A model generated the notes under the pieces. That model was not told where the DNA came from. It made no database searches and saw only the letters and a program-made list of their open reading frames with translations. A stretch of 64,000 nt of DNA, from positions 71,265,501 through 71,329,500 of the forward strand of contig CM075655.1 in the NCBI GenBank assembly GCA_037953625.1, in the 5' to 3' direction. The translations under genes were made by a program, and so were the position numbers. This DNA comes from Crotalaria pallida. Taxonomy: Eukaryota; Streptophyta; Magnoliopsida; Fabales; Fabaceae. Position 1 is the first letter of the stretch; the number at the start of each line of letters is the position of its first letter. Shown piece by piece: positions 1-12,839 of the stretch.

Positions 1-145
1 AAAAAGGCCACCTTCATTTTTTAGGTGTAGGGATCCTCTTCATTTTTTTCGTCTATTTCCCGTACCGAAAGGTTATTAAGTTTTTCACAAAATTTAATTT
101 CATAATTTAATTTATTGCTAAATTATTTAATAGTTAAGATATTGT

Positions 146-360
146 TCATTTCTTTACGAAATGAATCTTAACACATTTGAACACTTTTACCTGAGAAATT
201 TTTAAATTATAATCATAGTCACCCCATAAGAAGTGCCTTTGAATCCCAACAAGAATTCTATGAACCTTTTTAGGCATCCTAAAGCAAGGCAAAAAATAAA
301 TAGGCAAGCTACTAAGGACTAAATTAATCAACATAATGTTTCTTGGTAAGGTTAAATTGT
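146..360 (-). pseudogene. LINE reverse transcriptase, C-terminal scrap
   Basis: A 62-codon minus-strand reading frame resembles the segment of plant L1-type LINE reverse transcriptases that lies after the polymerase core. It has an LSSLPIYFL stretch, then RMPKKV and RRFLWG-like blocks. Only this piece remains, with no flanking domain or poly(A) tail, so it is a short relict. Bases 1-145 are AT-rich and show nothing else. Confidence 0.6.
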
Positions 361-1379
361 GTCCCTTTTATGAAGCCAATTAATTTTTCATCACATCAAT
401 TACATTTTGCTAACGGGTCGTTATTCTATACTAATTCTTTTTAGATGAGTTTCAATACTCGTTACTTTCACCTACTGCTCCCGGTTTTCGTTTATTATAA
501 CCAGTGAATAGCAATTCTCTCTCCTCATTAAATAGACCCTAAAGAAAAGAATTAGAAGCAAAATGACATTTATGATCCTATACTCATTCATGATTTTGAC
601 TCATGCCTTATTTTTTTTCCCTCAGGTTTTTGACCCTCTTAAAATTATTTAGGGAAAACAAATATTTTAGTCCTTTAAATTATTTTCATTTTTCAGTTTT
701 CTCATTCAATTTTTTTCAATTATGTCCTATAAAATTTTGTTTCTTCCATAACTTTCTCAATTTTTAACCAAAATTCATGATATATTATAAGAAAAGATAT
801 ACAAAATGAATTCATCACCTTCTTTTTTTAATTTTAACACGGAAAAAATGGATTTTGATAAATTTGGAACAAAAAACTACTTTAAGGACGAAATTGAAAG
901 GAAAACAAGTTGAAATGTTGAAACTGAAAAACAAAAATAACTTAGAGGACCCAAACATAAATTTGGTTATTCATTGTCCCAAGGATAATGCATAAGGAAC
1001 CTAATGTAAGTCTATTTTCTAATTTATAATGTCATTAATTATTTCTTTTTGACAAATACTCATAATTACTTAACACTTTTCAGAATCTCAATAATAATTA
1101 CATGGATAGTTTTGATAAAATTAAATAGTAAATGTTTTCCAATGTGATTAACAATATTAACTAATTTTTTTAAATGCATGTTTTTAGTCAAACAAGACTT
1201 ACATTTATGACCGGAGGAGTACGTTTTCTTAAAAATGTTCAACACATGATTATTAATATTATTATTGAACTCTAAAAAATATTGACTAATTAAAAATGTA
1301 TAACATATTATTATTATTATTGTAACTCTAAAAATTATTGACTAAATAAGAATGTTTGAAGTAAAATGATCATACTTTA
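361..1379. other. AT-rich spacer, nothing recognised
   Basis: No reading frame, RNA gene or repeat with clear ends was seen. The stretch is strongly AT-rich with poly(T) and poly(A) runs, typical of plant intergenic DNA. Confidence 0.5.
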
Positions 1380-1490
1380 TTATAGAAAGTGCTAAGCATA
1401 TCTAATGTTACTTTCCTAAAGTACCCTTTTTTTTAATGAATTTGAGAAAATTAAATGTACTCAACGAATATAAAAACTTATAGGGGTCTT
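1380..1490. mobile_element. Remnant of the Stowaway-like MITE family seen at 44.5 kb
   Basis: The stretch around TTGAGAAAATTAAAT and the flanking phrase about taccc and tcaac resemble the inner part of the MITEs at 44158-44375 and 44507-44787. Ends are lost, so this is a weak call. Confidence 0.35.
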
Positions 1491-1496
1491 ATTAAT

Positions 1497-1768
1497 ACTC
1501 CTTCTGTTTCAATCTTTTTTTTTTTTTGTTTTATTATACTTATTTCAAATTATTTATCGTTTTAAGAATTTGTGAGTATATTAATTTTTTTTTTCAATTT
1601 CAACCTTGTTTTCAAATATTTTGAAAAATGTGAAATATGTTATAATCAGTGTAGTGTGAGAATAATACAATAAAATTGTCTTATATTTCTCTTAAAATTT
1701 GAAGCATCAAATAACTTTTTAATCCATGTAAAACTTCTAAAATATAAAGAAATTAGAATAGATGGAAT
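1497..1768. mobile_element. Degenerate Stowaway-like MITE
   Basis: The left end TACTCCTTCTGTTTCAATC and the reverse complement of the right end match at about 14 of 20 positions, and both are bordered by TA. The length of about 270 bp and the CTCC-type ends fit Stowaway (Tc1/mariner) MITEs. It is old and diverged. Confidence 0.4.
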
Positions 1769-1851
1769 ATATAAGATGCTAGATCACTTATACAAATGTC
1801 AATGCTACCCCTCTATTGGTAATGACAAATGCCAATGACACTTAAATAAAT

Positions 1852-2107
1852 GGTTTAATTATGTCACAAGTCCCTGAAGTTTGGGATACTTTTGCTATAT
1901 ATCCTTATTCTTTTTTTTCCAATTATGATCAACCTCCTGCGTCTGACTAGGATTCTGATCTTACATGTCAGCAAAATTGGTCAGGATTAGTAATAGGGGT
2001 ATATGACAAACTCAGAAGTAATTTCAGGAAGTTAAACATTGAAAAATAAAGAATAAGGGTATCTGACAAAAGTACCCAAACTTCAGGGACTTCTGACATA
2101 ATTAAGC
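1852..2107. mobile_element. Mutator-like MITE with 10-bp target duplication
   Basis: The ends are inverted copies of each other (GGTTTAATTATGTCA on the left, GCTTAATTATGTCAG read inward from the right) and the similarity runs on for about 40 bp. The element is flanked by a perfect 10-bp direct repeat TTAAATAAAT at 1842-1851 and 2108-2117. A 9-11 bp duplication and long terminal inverted repeats are typical of Mutator-like elements. It has no coding capacity. Confidence 0.8.
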
Positions 2108-2117
2108 TTAAATAAAT

Positions 2118-3855
2118 TAACAGTAAATAGCTTCTCTAAGTAAATAGCTGCAACTACGGCAATATCTAAATGTGCTGCTCCTGATTCATGATTGTCGCCC
2201 AGATCAATGAGAAACGACAGATTACAACCCAAATTGAGATATGGTAACCCTCTCCTCTAGCAGACAGGCATGGACCAATTCCACAGTATGGTAGGCTATT
2301 GAAAACAAAACACCAGCCCCCTACACTTTTGAAACACAAAACCGAAATGCCCTGCATGATGTGGCAGCAATCACCAACCCTCCGGCAGCCCAAACAACAA
2401 CAAAGATAACCTGTTCAATCTTAATACAATAGCACAAAAGAATTCAGACTAAGACAAACTGATAACAAACCAGAATTATAAGATCAGGCCCATTAACAGC
2501 GCCCTAGTCCAAATAGTCTGCACCTCGCTATGACAAACAGAACAGCAACATCATTTGCACAGATTCACTGATTTTGTTTCCTTTAATTTTCAAGCACTTG
2601 TACCTAAAGCCTCCCCTCTATTGATTTTACATCACCATATCCTCCAACCAAAAAATCCAGAAACAGTAGCTCACCAGTGCCTCAATCAACAACTTTAGTG
2701 CAAAATTCAACCACAATAGGAATTAAGGCATAAATCATCGTCCAACCCTACACTATGGTCTAGTAAATAGCCAACTGTTAATTATAACTAGTGTAATTTA
2801 TAACTAAAGAGCTTGTCATAAATAAGTTGAGGGAGCACAAGGCATATTAACACTACTGCAATTTATGACTTATGTCTTTGTTAATGAACACTACCGCAAC
2901 TACTTGAGATTATAAAAAATAAAAAAAATAAAAATTTGTTAATGCATTCAGCTATTTACTTATAGAATGATATGTTCCCTTTTATCAAATTCATTTTATG
3001 AACCTGTCTTCTTTAATTTACGGAACCAGTTCTAATGCTAATTGAACATGCACATATTTGATTATTTACTTCAGTAAAAGGTTATGTTCAAAACAAGGCA
3101 ACATGTAAATGGTGAACTTTCTAAAATCTTATAAAGAAAGCTCCCTAACAAGTTTAATGGAAATTGGAAACAACTTGCCTTATTCAATGGAGTTATTATG
3201 ATAACAGAAATGCTAGATTTGCAATGTATGATCTTACATGCCAATTAACTACTACTTGCTGGTTATGAGTGAAATATGCATGAAAGATACAGTATATGAA
3301 ATCTAAGCTACAATAAATTAGATTTTATTGAAAAAACATAAGAGCTACAATACCCAACTATGTACTTTAATAGTTCTAAAATATAGTTCAATTTCTCAGT
3401 CACAGCTACAATGTAAGTAGTAAAATTATCTTTTATTTATGAATCATCCATTAAAAAAGGCCATTCCTCAAAGAGGGAAATTAAAACAAACAAAAGTGAA
3501 CATAAACTACAATTCACCTGCACTTAAATTCAAAATTTTGTGAACTTACTTCAAACACGACATCCTGCTCCAGTCTTCAGTAAAGTTTTAGTGAAAGCAA
3601 ACTACCTACCTAGTCTTGAATTATATGTGGCACCAACCTGTGCTCTTCAAAAAGCCATACATGTATCCTCCCCTGAATTCACTTCACTTTTAACACCATA
3701 ACCCCCAATCAATAAAATCCAAAAGCAGTAATTCGCCAACACTACATTAATTATATCTATTGTGAACTTTAAATACAATATGCATTCAGGCATAGGATTG
3801 GGTTAGCCAACCAATCATAAATTAACATAACACATTTTTTTACTCTACCTTTAAT
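2118..3855. other. Spacer, nothing recognised
   Basis: No convincing gene was found. Two stretches near 2585-2760 and 3660-3810 look distantly alike (both have a tcctccc, aaaatccaaaa, cagtagctc-like order), so an old direct repeat is possible but not proven. Confidence 0.4.
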
Positions 3856-4256
3856 TCACATCCAAGACTTGATAGATCTGTTTTGAAGAGTGGAACATAA
3901 ATTAACATATCTGTTTTGAAGAGTTGGTGAGGGGTGATTTGGTGATGGCCATAAATAATTGTCGGTGATTGAAATTGAAGGTGGTGAAAGGGAAAACCAG
4001 AAAGAAACCGGTGAACAGAACGAAGAAAGTGGCGGGAAGGGCAAAGAGGAAAACAAACCTAGAATTGGAGATCTGAAAAGCCTAATTCGATTCTCCTCGC
4101 AGAAGCGACCCACAGGCGCTTCGATCTGGAATCGAGTTTGAAAGCCGAATCGATTTGCCACCGTCCAAGCAAACACGTTTTCGCGTTTGAGAAGAAGAAA
4201 CGCGAGTTTGGGACAGTGAGACACGGAACCAAACATACCCTAAATTTATGAGTCAT
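3856..4256. other. GC-richer island with overlapping frames on both strands, unidentified
   Basis: This 400-bp stretch is less AT-rich than its surroundings and is open on both strands (a minus frame of 126 codons and shorter plus and minus frames). The minus translation is Ser/Pro/Phe-rich and low in complexity, and matches no domain I recognise. It lies directly next to the LINE relict. It could be the 5' leader of a decayed element or a gene fragment. Confidence 0.3.
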
Positions 4257-4259
4257 TCA

Positions 4260-5930
4260 TTCAACAACGAGTATGTAAACTCGTTACCTTTTGATGAGTA
4301 TGATATACAAACCCTTTGCTAACATCCCACCTTCCTAGAATTATCACCAACAGGTAGACCCACGTAAAGAAAATAAATTGTACCGTTTGCAATTGAGAAA
4401 AGCATAAGCATCCTTCATGAAACGAGTATCAACGTTCACACCCATTATGTTGCTTTTATGAAAATTCACTTTTATGTTAGAAACCAATTCAAATGACTTG
4501 AGAATTGACTTTTAGTCCACAAATTCTTCCACGAGGCCTCCCCCACAAACTAGTATCAGCTACACATAGCAAGCACAATTGAAGTCGTAGCCGCTGAACT
4601 ATTAAACTTGAAAGCATTAAAACTATCTCGCTGGACAACCTGCTTAACCATGCCAATGACACCTTAAACAACAATCATGAACAAAAACAGGTGCAAGTAG
4701 GTCAGCATGCTTCAGCCTCCTTTTAATATTGATCTCCCCTATGGGCCCGTCATTAACAAGAATTGACAAACTCCCTAAAAAAATACAAGCTCTAATGTAT
4801 TTCCATCGTTTTTCTGAAAAATTTAGCCTGCCAAGCATATAGTTCAAGAAATTCCAGCTAACAAAACTGTAAGCCTTTTCAAAGTTTACATTAAAGATAA
4901 AACACTCCTCAAATTTCTTAGCATAATCCACAAGAAATCTGTTCGAAAGGAAGACATGTTAATTACAAGAAATAAGGGGACTAAGTACCTCCTTCAAACG
5001 CGCAGCAAGCACCTTTAAGAATATTTTATACAAACCCCCTAAAATAGATATTAGCTTAGCAAGCAATTATTGTTGGGGATCAATGCGAGAAAGTTAGTCG
5101 TGAAGCCTCTCGGGAGCTGGCAATTAACATAAAAATCCTATAACATAAGAACTATTTATAAAGAGAAAAGTTGAACTGTTGAAGCCATTTGGATCCAGAC
5201 TTTTATTCCCATCACAAGACCGAATAGGCGCCTCAACCTCCTCACCCATTACTCTCATCATTGAATCCGATTAAGAACAAGGCAAGCATATGAAGGTTCA
5301 TCAAAAGGACTGGAAAAATGAGACTGAATTACCTGCTTCATTTCATTAACATCAGTCACCTTAGCTGCTTAGCATCATCAATTCGCTATTTAGAATACTA
5401 ACATGAAAAAAAGGAGGTATTGGCATTAAATTCATTAAACCATCTACTACGAGATTTCTACTTCATCAAATTTTCCTTTTTATACATCAAGCTCCAAAAT
5501 TCAGATAGGCACTGCAACCCATCCTCAATATCATCAATGGTCAAGAACAAATCCTCTGGCCTTGCTATTCAACCGCTAAAGAATTACTTTGCTGGTTTAT
5601 CCTCATTGATATTTCCAAAAATCTCTTGATTCCACTTTTTGACATCCATTCACAGCAACTTCAATCTTTACTTCAATTTGAAAGCATACCAACATGAAAC
5701 TTGATTACTCTGCAAAGAATTGATGACCATAGGAGCAAAGGAATTATCAATCAAATGGTAATGGTTAAACAGAAACGGTTTAGACCCCCACTCCGAATTA
5801 CCATGCTTCAACACAAGAGAATAATGATCATACAACTCTACTCAGAATTTACTAAGAGGCACAACCCCATTCCTTCTCCCACTCTTCAGAAACCAGGAAG
5901 CAATCAAATCTACTCAAAACTTAGCTAATC
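4260..5930 (-). pseudogene. Decayed L1-type LINE, reverse transcriptase region
   Basis: Read on the minus strand, scattered frames give the order expected of a plant LINE reverse transcriptase. An IS..LYK-like block lies near 5030-5040. A VDYAKKFEE..NVNFEKAY block (normally DFEKAYD, palm motif) lies at about 4900. A GSLSILVNDGP block lies near 4760. The YADDTLFVG-like active site region lies near 4550 and a block after it runs down to 4330. Frameshifts and stops separate them. The part from about 5000 to 5930 is probably the linker towards the endonuclease but is too decayed to assign. No target duplication was found. Confidence 0.6.
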
Positions 5931-6114
5931 CATGTAAATTAATTAGGTAATGAAGGATTTTTGGAGTGTTGCCTATTTATCCAAACAGTGTCCTAAAGAT
6001 GTTCGCCATGTGTCTGAGACTGAGCCCCAAAAAAATATATATATAAATTAGGCACATGGTGTAGTGAGGTGTACTCTGTCCATATGTGACTTACAAGTCT
6101 CAAAAAAGTAGATT

Positions 6115-6247
6115 TGGATTCTCTAACATAATGTTAGAGTGACATTAGTCTTTAAATCACTAGAATCCAAAACAACCAAATATTCAATATTTTGGATTCT
6201 TGTGATTTTAACACTAATGTCACTCTAACATTATGTTAGAGAATCCA
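6115..6247. mobile_element. 133-bp fold-back MITE downstream of ClpR2
   Basis: The two halves are near-perfect inverted copies of each other over about 58 bp, starting TGGATTCTCTAACATAATG at each end. Each half also holds an inner palindrome TCTAACATAATGTTAGA, so one strand could fold into a long hairpin. It lies about 260 bp past the ClpR2 stop codon and may be within or near its 3' UTR. Confidence 0.7.
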
Positions 6248-6506
6248 TTTCCCAAAAAAGTGATGGTGTCGAAAGCATGTCCGACATTTTGAGACCTTAG
6301 GAAGCAGCAGTGTTCTTGTTTCATAGCTGGAATTCATTCATTTCTCAAAGAACATCAATACTAATGAAGTATATTGAGATAGTGTCCATGCCAAGAAGTT
6401 CTAACATCCAACTATTATACATATTCCCAAAATTAATGAAGCAAATAAAACATGACAAACATGATTCTACATTATATCGGTAATCTGGGTGACAAACCAT
6501 GACTTC

Positions 6507-9500
6507 TTAACCAAGACCTGTTCCCGCATCCTTGCGAGGTGCATCAGCTTTTATTCTGGGCGGCCTCACAATTCGATCAATGAGCCCATATTCAAGAGCC
6601 TCCTGTGCATTGAAGCGTTTCATCCTGCTCAGGTCTTTGGTAATCTGAAGAGATGCATTAAAAATTAGTTTCAAATCGAAGGAAGGACGGATATGACATG
6701 ACTTAAGACACAGGGATACGACAAATTTTAAAAATTATCGTACACAACACGACAATGGTATAATATGCTAAATTAATATAGCATTAACGAAAATGTACAA
6801 ATCTTAAATTAAAATATAGGAATAATGTTTTAAAAGTTAGCATGAACAGTTGTAAACATAATAAATGATAATTTTTATCTAATTATAATGATATTTTCAT
6901 TTTCAATAGATATTAAACATTATAGAATAGTGTTAGGAGTGTTCGAAAGTGTCCATTTCCAATACAAATACGTAGAAAACGACTATTGTATAATTTTTGT
7001 GCTTCCAATCAAACCTAATCAAGCTTACTATTATCAAAAACCTCATAAAGCTTACATGGTTTTATGTTTTTTTGATTTCATAGTTTAATATAGGCTTTAA
7101 TATATTTTTATTATAATTACAAAAATGCCAAGTATTTATTCATGTTTCCCTGTTTTCAAAAAATTCTACGGACCAAATTGTATTCCTAAATTGTTTTAGT
7201 ATTTTCTTCTCGAAATTTAAAAAAAGGAAACAAGACAAAAAAGCAAGTGGCATTTGCAATTACGATGAATTCAACTAAAAATGAAAATAAAATAAAAAAA
7301 CAAACACCCCCTCATATTCTCAAATTTTATATAAACACCCACAAACGAAAATACACAGAATCATAAGATGGATATGAACCAGAAAAACTGAAAGAAGCAC
7401 AAAAACCCAATTGAGATTGAAAACACCCACCCTAGTAGATGCCTAAAAGTTGAATTAGACTTCCCAAATAGAAAAGCTAAAGATTTTTCAAGTGCCCTTT
7501 ATTTTTTTCTCTCTCTTGCAGTGATTAATTTGGTCAAGCAAATAAACTGTCATGGGATATAATTATTACAATAACAGAAGTCAAGTACACAACAATAACA
7601 GAAGCTACACAAGTGTATTTCTTTTTTGAGTAAACGCACCTTCTCAACAGGCTGACCTGTTTTGCCAGCCAACTCATTAAAAAGGTAATCTCGGATTCTA
7701 AGTAGTTCATTTGCTTCATTTTGAATGTCATCGGCCTGACAAGATTTTCAAGAAGTCGGCTTCAAAAGTAAAACCAATCCCATTCATAAATGTGAGAGGT
7801 GATAATGAACTTAATCTCAGACGGAAAATAGGCATACCTGACCACGAGCAGCTCCGGCAGGAGATTGGAGAGCAATTCTTGAAAGAGGCATTGCGAAGCG
7901 ATTGCCCTTAATACAGTACAGACATCAATATAATGTTAATGACATAAGACGCTAATCAATATAATATAAAATAGGAGAAGTGAGGGCAAAAATTATTTCC
8001 CTCCAATGATCCTCCTAAATGTTGTTTTCCCTCCTAATGTCTTCTTTAATGCTCCAATACTTTTTGGCTTCCTAAAAAATTTTCACTAATCTAAATTGTT
8101 ATTATAATAATAAATGTAAATTGTTTAAAAATTATCTTCTACATTGTATTAAATTGAGGAAAGTGTGCACACTACTTTATGCCCAATGCAAAGAAGATTG
8201 TGGTCCCCGCTACTGTTTTACACGGAAGGAGTATATGAAGGGTCTATTAGAAAATATTTTTAATGTATTTTTATTACTTTACTTTCTCTCTTTCTCTTTC
8301 TCCATGTTTATTCTCTCTTTCTCTCTCTATCTCACTGCATTATCTATCTCTTCCCTCTTTGTCTCACACTCTCTCTGTTTCGATTTTTTTTTTCTTATTC
8401 CTCTCTTTATTTTCTATGTTTTAATGTTACAAGAACAACTTTCCAAAACTGCACACATGTTTAGATTCACGAGAAAGGTGAGATTTTACTTTTATTTAGA
8501 CTTTTATTTAGGTTTTGATTTTATTTATTGTCTTATTTAGGATTTTGATTTGGTATTTTTCTTAGGATTTCTATTCTTTTTTTCTGTTTGTGTGTTTTTT
8601 TCCATTTATTTGCCTTTTTTTGTTTGGTTGAAATTAGTAAATAACCATGGGGGCTTTGTAGATGGTGATTTTATGATTTTTCTTATATATGGGTGCAGAG
8701 AAACTTGCTTAATCCTTGCGATCTTCCCTCTCTTTCTCGAAGTGGCATTAATCTAAAGATTGTGGGTCGAGGTTGTGATCACAGTTATCAAAGATTGTGG
8801 TATAGTTAACAGGTCACACATTCAGTGGTAGTATAAAAAAATAAATTCCTATCACTTTAAAAGCATATTTTTCATTTAGATTATTGTGTTAGCTAAAGAA
8901 TTTTATTTTCATTTTTTCCAAGTATTAAATTTGCTAACTTTTTATTACACATAATTGGGTGCATATGTAAATTGTTTTGGTGTTGGTTTGGGTTGGAGAA
9001 GAAAATTGACACAAGAGCTTGAAAATGACTAGCGCTTCATTCTGAATTCTGATAGTAACTTGATAATTGAAGAGAAAATTGAGACCAAGAACAACCACCA
9101 TGAAATATCAAAGAAAAAAGAAAAGCAAAGGCTGGAGAGTTTAGATATACGGAATGAAATTTGCAAGCTCGAATGTTGTCTAAGATGATGGATTTTATTC
9201 GGGTGATAGGAGAAAACAGAAAGTTCTGCTTTGGTCCATTTGAGGAACTGAAGATCTTGGTTAGATGGACATTATGACAATAAGCAACTTGCTAATTTTT
9301 CTTTGCATGTTAGATGGCCATTAAGATAGCCATAAATATTGAAGAAGATGCCTTTTCTTTTTCTTATATTTTGTAAACATTTCTTGCGTTTATTTTGTGT
9401 CTAGCTATTTTATGAATAATATTCATTCGAAGAGAATTATTTATGTTAAGATTTTTTTTATTAACATGCTAAAGTTTAATTATAAGTTGCTTGCAATGAT

Positions 9501-12500
9501 ATTACTAATTAAATAAAATACATGTCATTCATCTTTATAAAAAAAGTTTATATTAACTTATCATTAAAAAACACATTTTCAAAATCTATACTAAGAAAAA
9601 ACAATTAAAACCCGTGCAATGCACGGGAAAATTTACTAGTAGTATGAAAACAACTAGACATAAATATGACGACACAGCGGAATGGAGCATAAACGGCCTA
9701 GGAATAAAATTAGTCTAGAATATTAGACTGAAATCTGAAACTAAAAATGTAACTATCACTGTTCTTTCTTTCTTTCTTTTTCATTTTGTTACAGTTTCAA
9801 ACTACAGAACTTTCCAACTTCTTAATTTTAACATACAGGAGCACAACACAGATAATATGCTCATCCGTTAAAAATACATCTATGCTATAAATATAAAAGA
9901 TGTATCAGGTACACTTGTGGCCACGGAAGCAGAGAAAGGCATTTATTTTATTTTTCAGTTAATATATGAATGATTTAATATCCCAGATTTGTTAATTGTA
10001 TACTTATGTCTAGCATAATTCTTAATGACATTAATGGTGGTGAGCCAGTGATACAAACACATGTGCACAGATAACTCTTCTATAGAAATGTCCAAAGTCC
10101 ATTCAAGTCAACGCTGGTCATGTTTGATTATATTGGGGATTCAAAATCTCTCCATACAAGCCCTTGCAATGACGGTTAATTTCTACAGGTTGAATTAACA
10201 GACAGTATGATAATAATAATAATATAGTACCTTTTCTCCAGCTGCAAGAAGAAATGCCGCAAGATTATAAGCATAGCCAACACAATGGGTGGCTACAGGA
10301 CTCTGCAAGCTCTGCATGGTGTCATAGATAGCCATGCTTGGTGTAAGCTGCAAAAATAGCAAAAACATGATTAATCAACAAGATGAAGCAGGAAATAGAA
10401 GCATTTGATTGACTGATCATATAACACTAAAATCGCGAGACTTACATCCCCGCCAGGGCCATTGATGTACATATAAAGCTTCTTGGCATTATCTATGCTG
10501 TCAAGATACAGCATGGTTGCCAATATTTGGTTACTAAACTCTTCATCTATGTTTTGTCCAATGAAGATAACACGTTCTCGATACTGCACCAAATAACTTA
10601 ATGGTCATTTTAGAAATTTTTATAAAGAGATGAAAATGTAAAGGAAAATAGATTTTTACATGCGAATAACATCTGTCTATGCCGACGTGACAAAGTAAAC
10701 CAGCATCTTTTAGATGCATACATCACAAAATTAATGATATACATTAAGGCAAAATGACTTACAAGGGCATTCCATAAATCAACCCATTGCCAAGTTCCTT
10801 CACCAGGTGTCCTATAGGGTACTCTAGGGGTCCCTATAGGCATCATTTGAATTTGTGCCCTTACTGGTTTCTGGTTAGGATACCTGAAAATGGTAAAAAT
10901 TTATACTGCTTGCATCAGTCTCTTAAGTCAGCAATACATATCTGTATCAATCTCTTAATTCAACGCTAAAATATAACAGATGTAACAAATTCTTTTACTA
11001 AGTGTGAAATACTGCGTGTTCTCAAATGGCATAAATGATGAATTATTCCTTACTTTCACTAGGCCTAAGATTATAAGCAAAGAATGCACTTCACATTTGA
11101 AATAAAAAATAATTAGGATGCATAATATCTCATGTTTTAGCTACTATGAACTCAATTGCGGTTTAAAATTACTTGCTGGTCCAAAAATAAAAATAGTAAT
11201 AACTAATAATAATAACAAAGATGTGAATGAGGGCTGGGCTTGTTTCCTGCACCAAGAAAAGCTGCATCGGAATAAAAGCACTGTTGCAAATTTCAGGGAT
11301 TAAAGAGGTTGTAAATCTATCAGGCATAAAGCAGCAAAATAATAAAGCAAAGAAACCATTACCATCAAACATTAAACAACAGTAATTCAGCAAATGATTG
11401 ATTCCCACTCCCAAATGAGTTGCAAAGAGGGGGAAAAAGTCTCCCTTTCATGAAAGGTGTCAGTTGCAGTAGTACATCTCTAGTCACACAATCAATTACT
11501 TGCTGACATTAATTTTCTTAAGCGTGGCAATTCAAATCCATAACATCATTGTTCATGTTACAGTTTATTTTGCATGGTTTAGCCACAGAGCAAAGATGGC
11601 ACCAACTCTTAATAAATGATTCCCCAAGATGAAAACGACGTCATCTTGTGTTTTCACATACAAAAAATAAACTAAAAACAGGATCTAATTTTAATATACC
11701 CTCAATTTAACACCATCATTCACTCATATAGTGCCAATTTCATTACACGTACTTGACTCTCGGTCCCACGGTAACTCCCTAAATCATCCCTCGCAATTGG
11801 TTGCTAATTATGTTGACAGCGCATAAAAATTAAACTCATAACAATGGGCAGCCCAGTGCAGGAAGCTAATAATAAAAGAGCATCCTAATGCACGAGGCTC
11901 TCACCTAATAAAGGTCTAGGAAGGGAAGATACTATCAGCCTTACTCCAACAACCTTACTGTTGCACCGAGGCTCACCATCAAGAGGCTACTAATAATAAA
12001 TGACTAATATGTCAGATTGGTTCCTGACTTTATGGGCACTGGTCAAATTAGTCCCTGAGATTATCGAAATTCCAAATTTGTCCCCGAGATAGGAACACGT
12101 CAATCGTATTACTCCCTGACGTTAATGGTGCAAAAAGTCAAGGACTAATTTGACTGGTTTCGACAATCTCAGGACTAATTTGCGGTCTTTGTTTATTTTT
12201 TTTGGCCAAAACGGCATCTTTGTTTATTTGTTTGGCCAAAACGATGTCGTTTTGGTCATTCCGATAGTTGACGTCAAGAACTAGTGGGGGTCATTAACGT
12301 CACGAACTAATGACTAACGTGTTTCGTGTTTCTATCTCAAAAACCAATTTAAATTTTCGAAAATCTGAGGAACTAAATTGATCGGTGGTGAATACAAAGT
12401 CAAAGACCAAACTGACATATTACTCAATAATAAATTTAAAAACAAATCAAAACTTTGGTAAGATGAATTACCGGAAGTGAAGACTCTTGTGAACTTTTCC

Positions 12501-12839
12501 GTAAAACTCAGCGGTGACATTAGGCTTGGAGGCACTAAAAAGACCTGCAATTGAGAAAGTGAAAATGGTGAGGAATCAACCAATCACGGCAGGGTGAGAA
12601 TAACACTGGTACTAGTTTTGTAGGGGCCACACTTGCAGATTGAAGCTTCAATCCTGAATACAGCTTTGTACCGCAACTGCAATCACATTAACAAAACACA
12701 GTTAGCGTTAGTTAGTTCAAATTTTCTTCTCCGAAGTGTGACTACACAAATAAAGAGAAAGAGCAATTAAATTGTTATACCTAGGAGAAGGAGGGCAAAT
12801 ACGAGGAGCGGAACCGGTCGTGTAAGGTGCGACCGTCAT
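6507..12839 (-). CDS. CLPR2: Plastid Clp protease non-catalytic subunit ClpR2 (9 coding exons)
   Basis: Nuclear gene for a subunit of the chloroplast ClpPR protease core. Coding exons: 12781-12839, 12633-12676, 12472-12544, 10763-10883, 10446-10583, 10231-10347, 7838-7906, 7640-7735, 6507-6644. All introns are GT-AG, all phases join, and the sum is 855 nt (284 aa plus stop). The first ~70 residues resemble a plastid transit peptide; a MMPIGTPRVPYR block then precedes the ClpP fold. It is an R-type subunit. The nucleophile loop reads GYAYNLAAFLLAAGEK with Asn where ClpP has Ser, and the usual catalytic His region reads RIALQSPAG. The product ends DAGTGLG. The assignment as ClpR2 rather than another ClpR comes from remembered similarity to the Arabidopsis protein over its whole length, including the PSC..KLYSGLK transit region. 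Introns 3 (1588 bp), 6 (2324 bp) and 8 (995 bp) are long, and 3 and 6 contain transposons. No upstream promoter motif was assigned. Confidence 0.93.
8135..9639 (+). mobile_element. Non-autonomous Helitron in ClpR2 intron 6
   Basis: The 3' end is clear: a perfect 17-base hairpin CCCGTGCAATGCACGGG at 9611-9627, a short spacer, then CTAG at 9636-9639 followed by host T. This is the standard Helitron terminus. The 5' end is only a candidate: TC at 8135 preceded by A. No Rep/helicase coding remains. It is inserted antisense to ClpR2. The inside has pyrimidine-rich frames without recognised domains. Confidence is high for the 3' end and low for the 5' end. Confidence 0.55.
12002..12425. mobile_element. 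Mutator-like MITE in ClpR2 intron 3
   Basis: Terminal inverted repeats begin GACTAATATGTCAG on the left and GAGTAATATGTCAG read inward on the right, with extended similarity. A perfect 10-bp target duplication AATAATAAAT flanks it (11992-12001 and 12426-12435). It is 424 bp with no coding capacity. It lies just 47 bp from the 5' splice site of intron 3, which starts at 12471. Confidence 0.85.

Noticed and set aside
2166..2393. 75-codon minus-strand frame
   Set aside because: No domain, no splice context and unremarkable composition; probably chance.
8121..8756. Two plus-strand frames rich in Phe, Leu and Ser (139 and 68 codons) inside ClpR2 intron 6
   Set aside because: They come from pyrimidine-rich low-complexity DNA in the Helitron body and show no domain.
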